This document shows, piece after piece, positions 26,118 to 34,528 of a DNA stretch of 64,000 nt. This stretch comes from Microvirga ossetica (GTDB lineage: Bacteria > Pseudomonadota > Alphaproteobacteria > Rhizobiales > Beijerinckiaceae). The DNA lies in NCBI RefSeq assembly GCF_002741015.1, contig NZ_CP016616.1:3319501-3383500 (forward strand), read 5' to 3'. How positions within the stretch are numbered: the stretch's first letter is position 1; each line of letters starts with the position of its first letter. The notes under the pieces were generated by a model. That model worked only from the letters and a program-made list of their open reading frames with translations. It was not told the origin of the DNA and did no database searches. The translations under genes and the position numbers were made by a program.

Positions 26118-26350
26118 GCAGCTTGTGTCCCAGCCTCGGGAGTGTCCTCCCGAGGCTCGTCACGGCGCTTCGCCAGATCGAGCGCTTCTTGAAGCACCGC
26201 ATGATCGCCGATGTGATTGGCGAGGATCAGCACGAGGCGGCTGTTGAGCGCGGCGCTCTCCTCGTCCGTCAATCCGCGATGGGCTTCGATGAGAGCGCGA
26301 TAGGCCCGATCGGGATCGGCGAAGCGGTTTTCCGTGATCAGCGCCGTCAT
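26099..26350 (-). CDS. DUF2783 family small protein
   Basis: An 83-residue protein of the DUF2783 family, whose members are almost always next to a flavin monooxygenase as here. The core FADPDRAYRALIEAHRGLTD and ALNSRLVLILANHIGD is highly conserved; the last 25 residues are a charged tail. Its ATG overlaps the stop of the monooxygenase by four bases (ATGA), so the two are made together. Function unknown; a small partner of the monooxygenase is likely. Confidence 0.85.
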   Translation of the reverse strand: MTALITENRFADPDRAYRALIEAHRGLTDEESAALNSRLVLILANHIGDHAVLQEALDLAKRRDEPREDTPEAGTQAAQSMPR

Positions 26351-27951
26351 GCTTGTTCTCCCTCGAAGCCTCTGAGGCGGCGAGAGGCTTTTGCAATCCG
26401 CGCGGGCGTCGCATGCCGCCAGCGCGCGGCGAGGTGATGATCGGGGCGCACGAGATAGGTACTGCCGGGACGTGCATCGAAGCGCTGCGCGAAAAGGCCC
26501 ATCTCGTCGATGAGGTCCCTGCCGATGACGATGACGGTCGAACCTGCTGGCGGCGGTTCGCCGTTCGGCATGTGCAGAAGCGTCTCCTCGTTGCCGAGCG
26601 CTTCGAGCAGCCAGATGGGCTTGCCGTCGCGGTCGCGCATCGGCGCATCGGGAAGCGGAGCGCCGAGGCGAGCGGAGCCGGACCATGTGTCGGCATCCGG
26701 CGTCGACAATGGAGATTCGTAAGTCGAGGGCATCGACAGCCTGCCCGAATTGACCATCCTCTTGGCAAAGGGCGCATGGCGCGCGAGCGAGAGCGTGGCA
26801 TCGCGGAAGCGAAGCTCCTGGGCTGAGCGCGGGGCGATGAAGTCGGTCGAGCGGGTCGAGTGCCCGATGTTCTCGTCGGCTGCGGCGGAGCGTTCGAGGT
26901 CGTAGGTGGTAAGCAGGCTCTCCGGCGCCTCGCCCTTGACGACGAGCGCGAGCTTCCAGGCGAGATTTTCCGCATCCTGGATGCCGGAATTGGCGCCGCG
27001 TGCGCCGAAAGGCGACACCTGATGCGCGGCATCTCCTGCGAAGATCACGCGTCCATGCACGAAGCGTTCCAGGTGGCGGCATTGGAACGTATAGACGGAC
27101 ACCCATTCGAGCGAGAAATCGTCATGCCCCAGCATCTGCCGAAGGCGGGGGATCACGCGCTCCGGTGTCTGCTCGGCTTTCGCATCAGCATCGGATCCAA
27201 GCTGCAGATCGATGCGCCAGACATCGTCCGGCTGTTTGTGCAACAGGGCAGAGCGTCCCTCATGGAACGGCGGATCGAACCAGAACCATCGCTCGGGTGG
27301 AAAGTCGCCCTGCATCTTCACATCGGCGATCAGGAAGCGATCTTCGAAGACCTCGCCCTGAAAGGCGAGACCGAGCATGCCGCGTAAGGATGAGCGCGCT
27401 CCGTCCGCAGCCACCACCCAATCGGCTTCTGTGTCGTAGGATTCCTCGGGCGTCTCGACCGTAAGTGTGGCGCCGTCGTCGCGGCGTTCAATAGCGATCA
27501 CCTTGTTGCGCCAGCGGATGTCGAGATTGGGCAGCTGCGCCGCGCGCTCCACCAGCGCATGCTCGAGATAATACTGCTGGAGATTGATGAAGGCCGGCAT
27601 CTTGTGCCCGTCCTCGGGCAGAAGATCGAAGGCGTAAAGCAGCTCGTCACGCTGAAAGACTTTGCCGAGCTTCCAGGTCACGCCCTTCTCCAGGCATGGC
27701 TCGGCAACGCCAAGCCGATCGAGGATTTCGAGCGTGCGCTTGGCATAGCAGATGCCGCGCGATCCTTCGCCGATCCGGTCGGCATCGTCGAGCAGCACCA
27801 CCGGCACGCCGCGCTGGGCCAGATCGATGGCCGTGCAGAGCCCAACGGGGCCTGCGCCGGCGACGATGACGGGATGGCGAGCGGGGGAGGGACTATCTTG
27901 GTCCGGGCTGCGGCGATAGCCGAATTGAAAAAGAACCTTGCGATCGGTCAC
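26347..27951 (-). CDS. FAD-dependent aromatic monooxygenase (MhpA-like)
   Basis: A 534-residue class A flavoprotein monooxygenase. The FAD Rossmann motif is VIVAGAGPVGLCTAIDLA, the DG motif is WVVAADGARSSLR and the GD motif is GRVIFAGDAAHQVSPFGARG with NSGIQDAENLAWKL. A thioredoxin-like C-terminal domain (from about residue 430) is typical of phenol hydroxylase/MhpA relatives. The GTG at 27951 follows GGAGAGG. Family members hydroxylate phenolic acids such as 3-(3-hydroxyphenyl)propionate; its place next to the paa block supports an aromatic substrate, but the exact one is open. Confidence 0.9.
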   Translation of the reverse strand: MTDRKVLFQFGYRRSPDQDSPSPARHPVIVAGAGPVGLCTAIDLAQRGVPVVLLDDADRIGEGSRGICYAKRTLEILDRLGVAEPCLEKGVTWKLGKVFQRDELLYAFDLLPEDGHKMPAFINLQQYYLEHALVERAAQLPNLDIRWRNKVIAIERRDDGATLTVETPEESYDTEADWVVAADGARSSLRGMLGLAFQGEVFEDRFLIADVKMQGDFPPERWFWFDPPFHEGRSALLHKQPDDVWRIDLQLGSDADAKAEQTPERVIPRLRQMLGHDDFSLEWVSVYTFQCRHLERFVHGRVIFAGDAAHQVSPFGARGANSGIQDAENLAWKLALVVKGEAPESLLTTYDLERSAAADENIGHSTRSTDFIAPRSAQELRFRDATLSLARHAPFAKRMVNSGRLSMPSTYESPLSTPDADTWSGSARLGAPLPDAPMRDRDGKPIWLLEALGNEETLLHMPNGEPPPAGSTVIVIGRDLIDEMGLFAQRFDARPGSTYLVRPDHHLAARWRHATPARIAKASRRLRGFEGEQA

Positions 27952-28227
27952 GCTGCCTCTCCGTGCATGTATGAGCGGATGCAAGGTCCGATCTTCACGG
28001 ATTGAAGGGCTATGCCCAACAGATCGTCCATCGACGGTTCAAACACCTTCCCGGCCACGGCGGTTCTCCCTGTCGCAAAGCGCGAACCACGCCCGCCCCT
28101 TCATGTCCGGGGCAGATATTAACGCTGATGGTTGGCGCAGTCGAAGGGCAGGGTAGGTTCGATTATGTAACCGTCAAGTTCACGTCAGACGGTCAACACC
28201 GGGGCTTAGTAAAATAGCACCGAAAGC
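27952..28227. other. Non-coding stretch before the tnpB element
   Basis: No credible gene on either strand. It should hold the promoter of the monooxygenase operon and possibly the left end of the tnpB element. The triplet-like repeat GTAACCGTCAAGTTCACGTC / AGACGGTCAACACC near 28165-28195 has short direct and inverted pieces (ACCGTC, GACGGT). Confidence 0.4.
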
Positions 28228-28323
28228 CCTCTCAACTTCAGGGAGAGGATGGATAGGTGCTGCGGCGGAAGCCGCATTCAAAATCTCTTGAACCTTGGCC
28301 ATTGTGATCGTATATCGAGAGCA

Positions 28324-29406
28324 ATGGTCCGAACAGATCAAGAACTCGCCTATTTGACGTTCAGCTATCGCGTAAAAGACGCGACGAGCGGCAAGCATCT
28401 GGTTGCAATGGGCAACGCGACCAACACAGTCTGGAACTTCTGCAACGAGATCAGCGAGCGGTCGGCGCGCCGCAGCCCGAAGTGGGCCACAAAGAAGCAG
28501 CTGCGTGATTTGACGAAGGGCGCCAGCAAGGAGCTCGGCCTGCCGTCGCAGGTGATCCAGGAGATCATCGACGAGTTCATCGACAAGCGGAAGAAAGTTG
28601 GCCGGCCGAAACTCCGCTGGCGGGTGAGCCGTGGCGCGCGCCGCTCGCTTGGCTGGATCCCGTTCACGAACCAGGATGTCGAGATCATTGGCTCGATCGC
28701 GCTGTTCCGCGGCCGCAAGATCCGGCTGTGGAAACACCGGGAGATCCAGGGCCGGTTCAAGTCCGGCAACTTCTCCCAGGATGCGCGGGGTCGCTGGTAC
28801 TGCAACATCGTCTGTGAGGTTGAGCGCCAGACGACGAACCGGACCCATATCGTTGGCATCGATCTGAATCACAAAGTGGCAGCCAAGTGCTCTGACGGTC
28901 CGGAGCTGCCCCAGGCGCGGTTCTACCGCGATCTTGAGGACAAACTGGCCGAGGCACAGCGGCGGGGCCGCAAGCGCCAAGCTCAGACGATCCATGCCAA
29001 GATCGCCAACCGGAGGAAGGATGGTCTCCACAAGTTCTCCCGGGCGGTGGTGAACCGCGCCGGCGCCGTATTTGTCGGCAACATCTCATCCACCTGGCAG
29101 ATCGCATCGGGCGCCGGCAAGGCGACCGTAGATGTAAGCTGGTCGATGCTGCGCAACTTCCTTGACTACAAATGCGATCACGCAGGAGTTGCTTTTGCAG
29201 AGGTGAATGAAGCCTATACAACGCAGACCTGTTCTAGGTGCCATGCACGCAGCGGCCCACAAGGTCGAGAGGGTCTTGCGCTCAGGCAATGGGTGTGCAG
29301 CGAGTGCGGGTCGGTACACGACCGCGATCAAAATGCTGCGCTGAACATTGCCCGTCTCGGGTGCGAGACGCTGGGTCTGAAGGGACCTGGAAGCCTCGGC
29401 CTTTAG
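28324..29406 (+). CDS. tnpB: TnpB RNA-guided nuclease with rearranged RuvC site
   Basis: A 360-residue OrfB/TnpB protein. RuvC-I is GIDLNHKVAAKCSDG with Asp180. In RuvC-II, where most TnpB proteins carry a glutamate (E-D-L), this one reads VFVGNISS (Gly252-Asn253). A conserved glutamate instead occurs 41-44 residues later in FAEVNEAYTT (Glu293/Glu296), the arrangement reported for 'alternate glutamate' TnpB/Fanzor proteins. The zinc finger is CSRC...CSEC (303, 306, 325, 328) and RuvC-III is HDRDQNAALN. The start ATG at 28324 is preferred over 28249. It is likely active or recently active with an omega RNA from its 3' end. Confidence 0.88.
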   Translation: MVRTDQELAYLTFSYRVKDATSGKHLVAMGNATNTVWNFCNEISERSARRSPKWATKKQLRDLTKGASKELGLPSQVIQEIIDEFIDKRKKVGRPKLRWRVSRGARRSLGWIPFTNQDVEIIGSIALFRGRKIRLWKHREIQGRFKSGNFSQDARGRWYCNIVCEVERQTTNRTHIVGIDLNHKVAAKCSDGPELPQARFYRDLEDKLAEAQRRGRKRQAQTIHAKIANRRKDGLHKFSRAVVNRAGAVFVGNISSTWQIASGAGKATVDVSWSMLRNFLDYKCDHAGVAFAEVNEAYTTQTCSRCHARSGPQGREGLALRQWVCSECGSVHDRDQNAALNIARLGCETLGLKGPGSLGL

Positions 29407-29413
29407 GCCGAGG
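29394..29413 (+). ncRNA. Hairpin of a probable omega RNA at the tnpB 3' end
   Basis: CCTCGGCC-TTTA-GGCCGAGG is an 8-bp perfect stem that overlaps the tnpB stop codon. TnpB guide RNAs are processed from this place, with the guide just past the element end. The full RNA boundaries cannot be set by eye. Confidence 0.5.
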
Positions 29414-29418
29414 AGGCA

Positions 29419-30321
29419 TCACCGAAGGTTGAAGCGCAGCGGTACCGAGAACGTGAATTGCTGCTGCGGGATCGAATCCGGAGCGGCCGGCAATGATGAA
29501 CCAGGACGTGCGGTTGCCAGTGCAGCCTGATCCAGCTGCGGATGGCCGGCGCTGTCGACCAGGGACGCGCTGATGATCTGCCCCGAGCGGCTCATCGTGA
29601 ATCGGATTGTTGCGATGCCCGTGACGCCTTGGCTGCTCGCGATGTTCGGATAGCGCAGCCGGTTTCGCAGGGCCGAGACGATGCTCGCCTTGTAGCGGTT
29701 CAAGACGTTCGGATCGGCCGCGGCTGCCTGGCCGCCGGTATTCGCGCGCGAGGACGATACCTGTCCCTGGCGAAGCTCCGACGGAGGCGGCTTCCGTTCG
29801 GCAACGGTGCGCCGCGGCGGCGGCTTGCGTTCAACCGGCTTTGGAGGCGGTTTCTTCTCTGGCGGCGGAGGCTCCTCAAGCGGCTTTGCGACCACGGCAT
29901 CGGGCGGAGGAAGAACGACGGCCGTCTCCGTCTCAATCGCTTCAGGCTCGGCCGGAACCGCTTCGACAGGCGTCATTTCAGTCACCTCTTGAGGTTCCTG
30001 AACTTCGACCGGCTCCTCAGGCTGAACTTCGACAATTTCCTCGGGCGGCTGTGATTCGACCGCCTCCGCCTCGACCGGCAAGGCTTCAGTCTCAACGGGT
30101 GGGATCTCCGGCGCTGCCAGCGCCTCCGGCGCAGCCGCCACCAGCTCTTCCATGGCGGGAGCGAGATCGATCGTGATTTCCTGCTCGCCCGGAAGGTCCG
30201 CCTTGTCGTGCGGCCAAAGAGTCACGGCGGTCAGCGCCGCGCCATGCAGCAGGAGCGCCGTAAGAAAGGCCAATCCGAGCCGGCTCGGCTCCTGCGGCGG
30301 TCTGAGGGACTGAACGGACAT
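29419..30321 (-). CDS. tonB: Energy transducer TonB
   Basis: A 300-residue TonB-family protein that couples the inner-membrane proton gradient to outer-membrane receptors. One N-terminal membrane anchor (LGLAFLTALLLHGAALTAV, about residues 15-35) is followed by a long Glu/Pro spacer with PPPEKKPPPKP, then a TonB C-terminal domain from about residue 205 (YKASIVSALRNRLRYPNIA, GVTGIATIRFTMSRSGQI) ending FSVPLRFNLR. It is the last gene of exbB-exbD-tonB, 17 bases after exbD. The tnpB element lies immediately after its stop. Confidence 0.92.
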   Translation of the reverse strand: MSVQSLRPPQEPSRLGLAFLTALLLHGAALTAVTLWPHDKADLPGEQEITIDLAPAMEELVAAAPEALAAPEIPPVETEALPVEAEAVESQPPEEIVEVQPEEPVEVQEPQEVTEMTPVEAVPAEPEAIETETAVVLPPPDAVVAKPLEEPPPPEKKPPPKPVERKPPPRRTVAERKPPPSELRQGQVSSSRANTGGQAAAADPNVLNRYKASIVSALRNRLRYPNIASSQGVTGIATIRFTMSRSGQIISASLVDSAGHPQLDQAALATARPGSSLPAAPDSIPQQQFTFSVPLRFNLR

Positions 30322-30338
30322 CGGATGTGCTGCAGGTC

Positions 30339-30785
30339 CTACTGGGCGGGCGGTCCGCTCGGCGCCTGCGCGATCAGCGACACCTTGCTGAATCCCGCGG
30401 CGCTGATCTGCCCCATGATTTCGATGATGCGCCCATACGGCACGGCCCTGTCGCCGCGAACCAGGACGACCTGGGTCGGATCCATGCTCGCGAGCTGACG
30501 CAGGCGGGGCATCATGGTTTCAGGCGCGAGAGGCTCCTTGTCGAGAAACGGCTGGCCCTGCGCATCGATGCTGACCACCACAGGCTGCTTCGGCTGCGAC
30601 ACCTTCGCGGCCGCCGTCTTCGGCAGCTGCACGGGCACGCCGACCGTCATGAGGGGGGCTGCCACCATGAAGATGATGAGCAGCACCAGCATCACGTCGA
30701 CGAGAGGCGTGACGTTGATCTCGGACAGCGGCGCAGCGCCGAACTCGTCGTCGGTGTCCTGCGACTGGAAAGAACCCATGCCCAT
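30339..30785 (-). CDS. exbD: Biopolymer transport protein ExbD
   Basis: A 148-residue ExbD/TolR protein with one membrane segment (VDVMLVLLIIFMVAAPLMTV) that carries the conserved aspartate of the proton path in NVTPLVDVMLVLL. The rest is the periplasmic domain ending VSLIAQAPSGPPAQ. Its start overlaps the exbB stop by one base (TAATG). Confidence 0.94.
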   Translation of the reverse strand: MGMGSFQSQDTDDEFGAAPLSEINVTPLVDVMLVLLIIFMVAAPLMTVGVPVQLPKTAAAKVSQPKQPVVVSIDAQGQPFLDKEPLAPETMMPRLRQLASMDPTQVVLVRGDRAVPYGRIIEIMGQISAAGFSKVSLIAQAPSGPPAQ

Positions 30786-31471
30786 TATTCGGCAGCCTCC
30801 GCCCGAACGTGAGGCTTGCGGTCACGGGCGAGCCGATCGCCGAGGACGACGATGCCGGCGCCGAAAGATTGCTGCAGGCGGCCGAGGTCCGTGGTGAGCT
30901 TGTTGTAGGCGACTACCGCCGGGATGGCGGCCACGAGGCCGATGGCGGTTGCGAACAGGGCTTCGGCAATGCCGGGCGCCACGACCGAAAGGCTCGTATC
31001 CTGGCTCGCGGCAATCGCCGAGAACGAATTCATGATGCCCCAGACCGTTCCAAACAGACCGATGAAGGGCGCAGCCGACCCCGTGGTGGCCAGAAACGGC
31101 AATCCAACCTGAAGCTGACGTATGTCGACCGAGAGGGCCGCCCGCATCGCCCGCTCGATCCGCTCCCGCCGCTCGGCGCGGCTCTCGGAGGCGTCCTGAT
31201 CGCGCCAGGCCTCATGACCTGCGGCAACGATCCGGCCCGTGACTCCGCCCATCTGCGGATGAAGCTTCTCGCCCGAGCGCGCGGCGGATTCGAACGCGCG
31301 CGCCTGGCGGCGGACGCTGCGGATGCGCAGGAGCTTCTCGAAGATAATGGTCCAGCAGCCGAGGGAGGCCAGCACCAGCAGGATCATGACGCTTTTGACG
31401 ATGGGGTCGGCCTGCAGGAAGAGGCCGAGAAACGACATGTCGTGCGCTGCTGCGGGAACGATCTCGTTCAT
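30785..31471 (-). CDS. exbB: Biopolymer transport protein ExbB
   Basis: A 228-residue MotA/TolQ/ExbB proton-channel protein. Three membrane segments are visible (about residues 18-40, 118-140 and 160-185), with the conserved [12 protein letters not shown] and [25 protein letters not shown] motifs. It opens the exbB-exbD-tonB operon behind a secreted protein gene and could serve iron or other TonB-dependent uptake. Confidence 0.94.
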   Translation of the reverse strand: MNEIVPAAAHDMSFLGLFLQADPIVKSVMILLVLASLGCWTIIFEKLLRIRSVRRQARAFESAARSGEKLHPQMGGVTGRIVAAGHEAWRDQDASESRAERRERIERAMRAALSVDIRQLQVGLPFLATTGSAAPFIGLFGTVWGIMNSFSAIAASQDTSLSVVAPGIAEALFATAIGLVAAIPAVVAYNKLTTDLGRLQQSFGAGIVVLGDRLARDRKPHVRAEAAE

Positions 31472-31481
31472 CAGGGTAATC

Positions 31482-31949
31482 TCACTTTACAAAGGAAATG
31501 GCGTCGATCTTGGACGCCGTCTCGATCGCCGACAGGCAATCCTCCCGGGATGCCGTCGTGCCTTCGCAGGTCAGGACGTCGTTGAGGAGAACGCGCCCGA
31601 ACCGGGAGCAACTGAGACCAGGAAAATCGAAGAGCTTGATCAGCGTCTTGCGGGGCGGCACCGGGCCGACTTCGACGGCCAGCCTCTTGGCGGCGACGCC
31701 GTCGGTGTCGAGCGCGAACAGGTCGAGCTTCAGCGATTTCCAGCTCTCGCCCTTGTGGTTGTCGATGAGGAAATAGGTCCGGCAGCTCTCGCCGGCCGCT
31801 TCGACTTTGTTCAGCTCGATGCGCAGGGGGCTTTGAGCCGACGCCTTGTCCTGAGCCAGGGCCGTCCCGGTGAAGGGCAGGAGCAGCGCCAAGCAGCTCA
31901 AGACGCTGCCGACGGCGAATCCAGGCTCATTCCATGTGCTCATGCCCAT
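31482..31949 (-). CDS. Small secreted protein upstream of exbB
   Basis: A 155-residue protein with a signal peptide (hydrophobic AVGSVLSCLALLLPFTGTALAQ, cleavage after ALAQ) and a mature beta-rich domain with four cysteines (SCRTYF, LSCSRF, LTCEG, EDCLSAI). The ATG at 31949 follows AAGGAG; the frame is open to 32000. It lies ten bases before exbB in the same operon, and similar genes accompany exbBD-tonB in other Rhizobiales. It is probably periplasmic; no catalytic motif is seen. Confidence 0.8.
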   Translation of the reverse strand: MGMSTWNEPGFAVGSVLSCLALLLPFTGTALAQDKASAQSPLRIELNKVEAAGESCRTYFLIDNHKGESWKSLKLDLFALDTDGVAAKRLAVEVGPVPPRKTLIKLFDFPGLSCSRFGRVLLNDVLTCEGTTASREDCLSAIETASKIDAISFVK

Positions 31950-32252
31950 GCGCTCATTCTCCTTGTGCAGGCAAACGGCAACCGGACGCGATGCGCACAT
32001 GCGGCGCCTCGCAAGAGGGCGCCGGCATTGTGGTCGGTCAGCGCGTCCAGTCTTATGCCCAAAGCCGAGAGGTTTCCCGTGGGCAATGGGATCAGATATC
32101 TGAAAGAATTCAGATGGATCAAGGGCTTAGGGAAAAATAAGAGGCGTTCTAAAACAGGCGCTACAGCGTTGAGAACGACGGAGAATTTGCTTCTTTAAAA
32201 GGATTTGAAAGTAATTTTCTTGCGTTTAGCCACGCTGCTCTGCAGTAAGTGC

Positions 32253-32489
32253 ATGTCTGACGCGTCTCTTTCCTGGCTTTCCTACACCGGGGATCACTCG
32301 GTTGTGAGCAGCCTGAACGAATTCCACGAAAATACCATTTTGCCGGGCGAGGAGGAAATTCTCGATCCAGAATTCAGGAGATCACACTTGAGCTTCGACG
32401 GTCACGACAGACCTTTTCCGACTTGGTATCCCTATGCTTTCGTCGGTGCGATTGCTGCCGTCGGAGCGGCTTTCTACGTCCTCGGCTAG
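32253..32489 (+). CDS. Small hypothetical protein with C-terminal membrane segment
   Basis: A possible 78-residue protein, starting at MSDASLSWLSY, with one hydrophobic segment at the C-terminus (WYPYAFVGAIAAVGAAFYVLG). The charged N-terminal half and the tail-anchor arrangement look protein-like, but there is no recognised family and no clear ribosome site. An earlier start at 32205 is possible. Confidence 0.4.
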   Translation: MSDASLSWLSYTGDHSVVSSLNEFHENTILPGEEEILDPEFRRSHLSFDGHDRPFPTWYPYAFVGAIAAVGAAFYVLG

Positions 32490-32654
32490 AGCAATGGCGG
32501 TTCTGATGGAGCCAGCGCATCGCAGGTATCTCGTTGTTTGAGAAGCACTTCCCGTGACGAATCATAGTCCAATGCTGGGCGGGTTGCTCTAGAACCCACG
32601 ATGCCCTGCATCCCAAAGCGAAACGAGGCGGTACATCCGCGACCCGCTCGTCTT

Positions 32655-32880
32655 TGGTCGTCTGTGAAGATTTCAGATCACTTTGATTGGATTGGGGGGA
32701 TCCGACGCGCCGAGAGATCCGATTTCTCAGGATTGTGGGCTCGAAGCGGTGGATTTCCTGCAATTTCCAATGCCGCTCTGGCCCGGAATCAGATTCAATC
32801 AGGAGCCTTCCACCCTGGCCGGAAGTGTTTGTGTCAACGCCGAAAGACGCGCGCCAGAAAGATCTGTTCCGACCCGCAGG
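32655..32880 (+). mobile_element. 5' fragment of an IS5-family element (copy 1)
   Basis: This stretch is homologous to the reverse complement of about 53800-54045. Both carry GTGGATTTCCTGC, GATTCAATCAGGAGC and the transposase start ST-PKD-RQKDLFRPA; here the ATG has become GTG. Homology stops after FRPA. The IS630 element begins about 45 bases further on. It is a dead remnant. Confidence 0.7.
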
Positions 32881-32925
32881 AGATCGCCATGGCCAGAGCA
32901 TCTCGAGCACACGCAGGCAAGGCTA

Positions 32926-33976
32926 AAGCGCTTTTGATCTGGACTTGAATCGCTTCAGGTGGTCTGTGCGTTGACTGGGATATGGCCCGGGAGGCAAACC
33001 ATGCCCCAGCCCTATTCTCCTGATCTGCGTGAGCGTGTTCTTGTCGCCTGTGCGCGTGGCGACCTTCCTCAGGTTGAGATTGCCCGCCGCTTCCAGGTCT
33101 GCCCCGCCACCGTCTCGAACTGGCGCCGCCAAGAGCGCGAGGAGGGCCGACGCTGTCCCAAGCCGCACAGCGGCGGCGTGCCCTCGCGCCTGGATGCAGC
33201 AGCTCTGGAGGTGCTGCGTCAGCTCGTGGCCGAAGACAATGACGCGCTGCTGCGCGAGTACCGCGAGCGCCTGGCCGAGCGAACGGGCGTGACGGTGTGT
33301 CTGGCGGTGATCTGCGAGGCGCTCAAGCGGCTCAAGCTGCGTCCGAAAAAAAGACCCTTCGGGCGGCCGAGCAGGAGCGGCCCGAGATTGCCGCCGAGCG
33401 CGAGGCCTATCGCCAGCAGATGAGCGAGCTTCCCGTGGAACGCCTGGTGTTCCTCGATGAGAGCGGAGTGACGACCAAGATGGCCCGCACTCATGCGCGA
33501 GCGCCACGTGGGCAACGCGCCTATGGCTCCATCCCGCTCGGCTCGTGGCAGCGGCTGACGGTCTTGGGCGCACTCGCCTGTGAGGGCCTGGTCGCTACGA
33601 TGAGCATCGAGGCCTCGACCTCGACCTCCGTGCTTTTGGCCTATCTCGAGCAAATCCTGGTACCGGCTCTCAAACGCACCAAGCCGGATGCCATTCTGGT
33701 GTTGGACAACCTGCGCCCGCATCGGGCCACAGAAGTGCGAGACCTGCTCGCGCAGGCTGGGATCGGGCTTTTGTACCTGCCGCGCTATTCCCCGGAGTTC
33801 AACCCGATCGAGCCCGCCTGGGCCAAGATGAAAGAGCGGCTCAAGGCGAAAGCGCCTCGCACTCTTGAAGCTTTGGAAGCGGAACTCAAACCCGCCCTCG
33901 ACACCATCACCGCAAAGGATGCCCGAGGCTGGATCAGGCATGCCGGCTATGCCCTACACTGATCCCAAAAGCGCTT
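32926..33976 (+). mobile_element. IS630-family insertion sequence
   Basis: A complete element of about 1,051 bp. Terminal inverted repeats begin AAGCGCTTTTG on the left (32926) and, reversed, on the right (33976). A TA dinucleotide flanks each end (32924-32925 and 33977-33978), as expected for the TA target of IS630/Tc1 elements. One transposase is encoded in two frames. Confidence 0.85.
33001..33962 (+). CDS. IS630 transposase, two frames joined by a -1 frameshift
   Basis: The first frame (33001-33423) starts MPQPYSPDLRERVLVAC and carries the helix-turn-helix (QVEIARRFQVCPATVSNWRR). The second (open 33297-33962) carries the DDE catalytic part: VFLDESGVTTKMAR, AILVLDNLRPHRA and YSPEFNPIEPAWAKMK. 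The overlap contains a run of seven adenines at 33346-33352 (CCG-A7-G), where a -1 slip joins LRPK to KTLRAAEQ. Such frameshifting is known for IS630 elements, so the gene is likely intact rather than mutated. Confidence 0.85.
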
Positions 33977-34528
33977 TAGGCTCAGCCCGGCAAACAAGCT
34001 GCTCACTCCGAACCGCTGACCGTGGCCTCGCTATGGGTGCAGGCGCGGGTGGTTCCAGTCAAGAAGGAACGCGAGCATGCGTCCATCACTCTACTCGTCC
34101 GGGATCAGCACTTGAGTGGTTGGTGGGAACCGAAAGCATATCACTCGCTTGAGGACGACAATTCGCAACTCCTCGTCTGTGGGCTTCCGTCTCCAAAGGC
34201 CCAGCAGCTCTGGTCAGTATAAAATGGTAAAAACAGATAAAATGGTAAAAAACAGGGCCCCGGATTCTTCTCAATCCTACTGAACTCATCTATGCAGAGA
34301 AACCATTTTTGTGATCCTCCTTTCTGAGGATCATGATCAATCATTGATGCACGCGGTCGCACCGAGATAACCCCCCAACCTTTAGTTTGCTTTCAAACGA
34401 ACTTTCGTGTCTTCTTGGGCAAAAGCAGGAAAGGAGCATGCATCTCCTTTTCAGGGGCGGGACAATCTCGAAGTGCACTGGTCGACACCTCGACCTCACG
34501 CCAAGGCAGCAAACGGGGCAGTTGCTGG
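33977..34528. other. Non-coding gap between IS630 and the BTAD regulator
   Basis: No convincing gene. An 18/19-bp tandem repeat, ATAAAATGGTAAAAACAG then ATAAAATGGTAAAAAACAG, lies at 34219-34255. The region is AT-rich around 34230-34400 and should hold the promoter of the following regulator. Confidence 0.5.
34219..34255. repeat. Tandem 18-19 bp repeat
   Basis: Two direct copies differing by a single added A. The core AAATGGTAA also occurs in the tandem repeat at 39217-39262. Confidence 0.8.

Larger units (their letters stand above)
28228..29413 (+). mobile_element. tnpB-only element of the IS200/IS605 (IS1341-like) group
   Basis: A single tnpB gene flanked by small palindromes: CCTCTC-aacttcag-GGAGAGG near 28229-28250 on the left and CCTCGGCC-ttta-GGCCGAGG at 29394-29413 on the right. 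No tnpA is present, as in IS1341-like elements that need a transposase in trans. The right end stops five bases before the tonB stop codon. Exact ends are not resolved because these elements have no terminal inverted repeats or target duplications. Confidence 0.65.
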
